Below are positions 60,104 through 64,000 of a DNA stretch of 64,000 nucleotides, piece after piece. The notes beneath the pieces are model-generated. The model saw only the letters and a program-made list of their open reading frames with translations. It was not told the origin of the DNA and ran no database searches. The translations under genes were made by a program, and so were the position numbers. Each line of letters starts with the position of its first letter. The stretch's first letter is position 1. Origin of the DNA: Sternotherus odoratus (taxonomy: Eukaryota; Chordata; Testudines; Kinosternidae); assembly GCA_032164245.1 (NCBI GenBank), contig JAVMKO010000003.1, forward strand, positions 36,455,390 through 36,519,389, read 5' to 3'.

Positions 60104-62520
60104 GAATGAGGTATATCATATGACCTTATTGATTCAGCTAATTTTGGCGGAAAGTTAATGAATTGACCCAAATTGCCTGGTGCTGCAGTCCTTTATGCAG
60201 GGAAAACACCCATCGACTCTAAATTCTAAAGTCAGTTTTTAGGATTTTGCACATGGTGATACATACTTGGTTTTGTTTTTCTACTGGAATGTCTGATCTA
60301 CATGCTCACTGGTTTACAGGAAAAAGCTTGTAGTTGATAGAAATTGCAGGATAAGTAAAGTACTGTAGTTTAGATTTGTTCTAATTTTGTGTGCAAATTG
60401 TTTACTTATGGATGGAACCTGGATTGCTATTTGTGTTACCATTGAAGACCAGAAATCTGCTTATTTAATCATATGAAGATGAACCATCCCAACAGACAAA
60501 ATCTGTTTGCTCAGTGAAAAAAGTGCCATTAAATAATTCAATATTATTTATTTTGTTTTTTTACACTGCAAATACTTGTAATCAAAATCAGATGTTCCCT
60601 TCCTAATAGGAAAGGAAAGATGGGAATTTTAAAAGATATAGGGGAATTGGCTCCATAAAATCAAGTTGCTCTTAGAATTGTTAACTAAAATGTGTCTTTA
60701 GAATGAGGATTATGCTATTCTGCCATCCATTCATTTCCCCATTTTTCTCCTGGAGTTCTCAGCCAAAGATTTAGAAGTAGGAACATCCTTGCTCTGCAGA
60801 GGAAACGAAAATTCTGATCTTCCCTCTTTTGGCCTTTTCTTGGAATCTTTCTCCACTTTTATCAAATGGAATGGGTATATGGGTGCTTGTGTGTGTATAT
60901 AGTAAAACCCCCAATCATGTAGCAGTGGGAGATCTAATGCAGCATTTTACTATTAAATGGAATTTCTGTGTTTTCTGTAAAAAGCTTTTATCACAGATAC
61001 TAACATAGCATCAGCACTGAACATATAATATGGTACTTTTAAAATATACTGTTCACTGATATAATATGGAAGTCAAATACTAGCCCTGTAGGATTTAAGA
61101 GACTTTTGTTTCTATAAAACCTATTGTTATATCCTCAAAGATGAAAAATTCTTATACAGTTTTTACATGAGAAATGATGGGAGAAATCAATCTCCTGAAT
61201 TTGGAAAACTGGTTTCGTGGAATAATTTTTTCCAGCAAAATCTGCTTTTGTATTAAACCACAGGGAAGTTTGCAATTTATCATCAATCTAATTAGCAAAT
61301 AACTGAAAAGTTGATTGGTTTAATGGAACTTTGATTACTGTAGCTCATATCCACTAATGATCTTTAACACTGTGATTGTCTACACATCTTATTTTTCAAT
61401 ATAGAAATCTATGTGATAGATGATGAATGCTGATCATGTGTTCATACTGCATTTCTAAAGAAAAAGAGAGAAGTGATGGGGTGTATTCACCTAAAAGCTG
61501 CATCCAACTTCCACATTGTGGAAACCCCACCAAAATCAATTTTCTTAGAGGCAGGCTTGTAAAGACCATTAATTCCAATCCTCTACCCTGACTCTGCAGC
61601 AGGTTTGGGTGTTTTTCCTTTTAAAAAAAAATCTTTAAAGAGCTTTGGCCTCACTCACACGTATAGTATTCATTAACAGAAACACTTTGGAGTTCATCAT
61701 TTTAGCACATTTCATTCATTGTTAATATTATCTTGAGTTGATGTAATGTTGCAGTGACGTTTTTCCGAGTTTGAAGGCTGCTGTTTCACATGCTGGTTTT
61801 TCTTATACATGACAAAGTGCATCAGTGATTCATCAAGGCTATTGAAAAGCTTTTAAAGCACATTAATAGAATACAGATTATTTTTTAAATTATATGGTAG
61901 GTTTTATAGGGGAAAAAAATAGAGTGAAATCCCTCCCTCGAATCTATGTGGATCTGAAAGGATAACTTTGCATTTTGAGTCCCATTTTCCCCTACTGGGA
62001 ATAACCAAATAGAGGACCAGAAACTAGGATTTTCAATTCACTGCTTATCCGTTGAATTCTTCCGTTTGCTCCATTTGTCACTGCCCCATGCATGCACGCC
62101 TATACACACACGTTCTTAGAATGATCTCCAAGTGAGAATTAGTAAATAAAGGCTTTAGACATCTGCACTTCCAATCGTCACCATGCCCACCCTCAACCTA
62201 GACTTAAACAACACAGCTCCAACATTGGCTAATTTTGGCTTCTATAATCACTTCTACCTTTGGATGTGTCTCAACATGGGTCCAAATTTCAGAAGGATAA
62301 GTTATGCAAAGTACTATAGAATCTCTGTTAGGTTGTGCAGTTTCTGTGGGTTGAAAGAATCTGATGTAAAAATATCATTAATAGAAAACAATATTTAAGA
62401 AAGATCAGGAAAATAAACCATTATAAACAACTATACAAATTAAAATAAGGAGCATTCTTACAAAAGAAATTATATTAAATGAAAGCTCAAATATTAGTCC
62501 CCTTACTGGTCTTAGCAGAA
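60104..62520 (+). other. FAM83B intron 2, AT-rich
   Basis: I see no exon or clear repeat here. Confidence 0.4.
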
Positions 62521-62523
62521 AAT

Positions 62524-63565
62524 TATAGACTCATAGAAATGTAGGGCTAGAAAGACCCTCGAGAGGTTGTGAAGTACAGCTCTCTCAGCCGAGGCCAGAC
62601 CAAATATACTCAGATCATCCCTAACAGGAATTTGTCCATCTTATTCTTAAAAAACTCTAATGATGGGGATTCCATACCCTATTACCAGAGCTCAACTACC
62701 CTTATTGTTGGAAAGTTTTTCCAAATACCTAAGCTAGAGGTGGACAAACTATGGCCTGTGGGGCCCCTCCTGCCCTGCCCCCAATCTTCCAGCTGGGGAG
62801 GCTCCCTGTGGCTCCTCCCCCATTGTTTCCCTTCCCCTGTGGGGCAGCATGTCTAGCTCCTGCGGGACGCGCAGAGCCAGACATGCTGCGTGGCATGGTA
62901 AGGGGGCCAGGTCCAGGGGGATGGATAAGGGGCAGAAGACCCCAGGAGGTAGGGAGCAGGGGGCAGTTGGATAGGGTGGAGTTCTGGAGGTGAGGCGGTC
63001 AGGGGACAGGAAATGGGGGGTGATGGTGGTTGTATAGGACATGGGAGTCCTGAGGATCTCTCAGGGGGCGGGGGCAGGATGGATAGGAGTCGGGTCAGTC
63101 AGGGGACAGGGAGCAGGGGGGACAAGATGGTGGTGTCCCAGGGGTGGTTAGGAGTGGGAGGTCTCTGGAGGGAGTGGTCAGCAGACAAAGAGCAGGGAGG
63201 TTGGGGATTCTGAGGGGGGCAGTCGGGGCGGGAAGTGGGTGGGGGTTGGATAGGGAGCAGGGCTAGGCTGTTTGGGAAGGCACAGCCTTCCTTACCCGGC
63301 CCTTTGTACAATTTTGAAGCCCGATGTAGCCCTCAAGCCAAAAAGTTTGCCCACCCCTGGTCTAACCTAAATCTCCCTTGCTGCACATTTAAGTCCATTA
63401 CTGCTTGTCCTACTTTCAATGGACATGAAAAATAATTGATCACCATCTTCTTTGTAACAGCCTTTAACATATTTGAAGACTGTTTATCAGGTTCCCCCCT
63501 CAGTTTTCTTTTCTCAAGACTAAACATACCCAATTTTTTGTCACATTTGTTCATAGGTCAGGACA
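62524..63565 (-). mobile_element. CR1-type LINE tail, split by a hAT element
   Basis: 62524-62734 ('actcatagaaatgtagggct', then 'gatggggattccataccc' and 'ggaaagtttttccaaat') and 63360-63565 ('tctaacctaaatctcccttg', then 'ggttcccccctcagttttct') are continuous parts of one CR1-like 3' region read on the minus strand. They are separated by a later insertion. Confidence 0.85.
62735..63359. mobile_element. hAT-type element inserted in the CR1 tail
   Basis: The left end TAGAGGTGGACAAACT mirrors the right end AGTTTGCCCACCCCTG. The flanking 8-mers ACCTAAGC and GTCTAACC match at 5 of 8 positions, consistent with an old duplication. The interior is G-rich with CAGGGG(A)CAGG repeats and no transposase. 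Confidence 0.85.
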
Positions 63566-64000
63566 TGGATAGCAAAGGGGAGGCCATGGCTCGCCAAACA
63601 GCCTAGTGTGGCCACACTCAAACTCCACCAGGGGCCCTCCTGCCTGCTGCTGCTCCTTTCTGTGGCTGAGGGGCTGTGGCAGACAGGCTGGGGGCTGTGG
63701 TGCACAAGACCACAGCAGGTCACCTGTCTTTTGGTGCTGGCACCACAACCGGGCCCAGAGGTGATCCGGCTGCACCGCTCGCCCACCCAGCATTAGGGAC
63801 ACGAAGGGATCGGGGTGAAGGGGAGAAGCAGCTGCAGGGGGGTAGGGGCGGTGTGCTCTGGGCTCCAGTTGGGAAGCAGAAGGGGCGAGACAAGCAGAGA
63901 GGGAGGAACCAGGGGCTAGCCTCCCCCAAGAGCACATTCACCCGTCGCCCCACTGCTGAGTAGAACAGGATAATTACCTCCCATGTCTTACATATGGCAG
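63566..64000. other. GC-rich unassigned segment
   Basis: It is GC-rich and repeat-like but no family is recognised. Open frames on both strands have no domain signature. Confidence 0.3.

Noticed and set aside
47074..64000. Search for FAM83B exon 3
   Set aside because: I found no stretch encoding the expected continuation of DUF1669 after residue 148. It is taken to lie beyond the window.
1..64000. CRISPR arrays, bacterial operons, rRNA or intact tRNA genes
   Set aside because: The window is vertebrate nuclear DNA. Regular arrays seen are minisatellites, and the tRNA-like pieces at 38870-39195 do not form a cloverleaf.

Overview
The window reads as a piece of a vertebrate nuclear chromosome. 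The repeat types recognised (a young Penelope-like retroelement, CR1 tails, many short hAT-type transposons, MIR-like SINEs, a Helitron and several solo LTRs) point to a reptile, most likely a turtle. That assignment is inference from repeat families I recognise, not from a database search.

One host gene is firmly identified. The first coding exon of FAM83B (plus strand) lies at 46570-47073, with its start codon at 46630 and its splice donor after 47073. A unique CpG-rich island at about 39880-40680 lies 6 kb upstream. It is the best candidate for the FAM83B promoter and non-coding exon 1, with a possible donor after 40352. I did not see exon 3, so the right-hand 17 kb is probably intron 2 and the left-hand 39 kb intergenic.

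Layout: 1-1650 is an uninterrupted Penelope-like element ORF (reverse transcriptase plus GIY-YIG endonuclease), cut by the window edge, with a hammerhead-like motif in its tail. 3.1-23.8 kb holds hAT elements, foldback elements, a palindromic Penelope tail, a Helitron, a diverged tandem duplication and an LTR. 24.1-27.4 kb holds three exon-like open segments that I cannot assign, the longest open for 590 bases between good splice-site sequences. 28.7-39.2 kb holds LTR pieces, two more Penelope insertions (one nested at the edge of a hAT element), a fossil LINE reverse transcriptase, a CR1 tail and foldback elements. After the CpG island and FAM83B exon 2, the intron contains nested solo LTRs (47.8-50.2 kb), a 94-bp hAT element, two further LTRs, a long TA repeat, a 1.7-kb hAT element filled with two GC-rich minisatellites (58.4-60.1 kb), and a CR1 tail split by another hAT element (62.5-63.6 kb).

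Many insertions can be delimited exactly by target-site duplications read directly from the sequence: 8-bp for the hAT elements, 4- to 5-bp for the solo LTRs, and 9- to 13-bp for the Penelope insertions. Three of the four most CpG-rich tracts are transposons rather than promoters.
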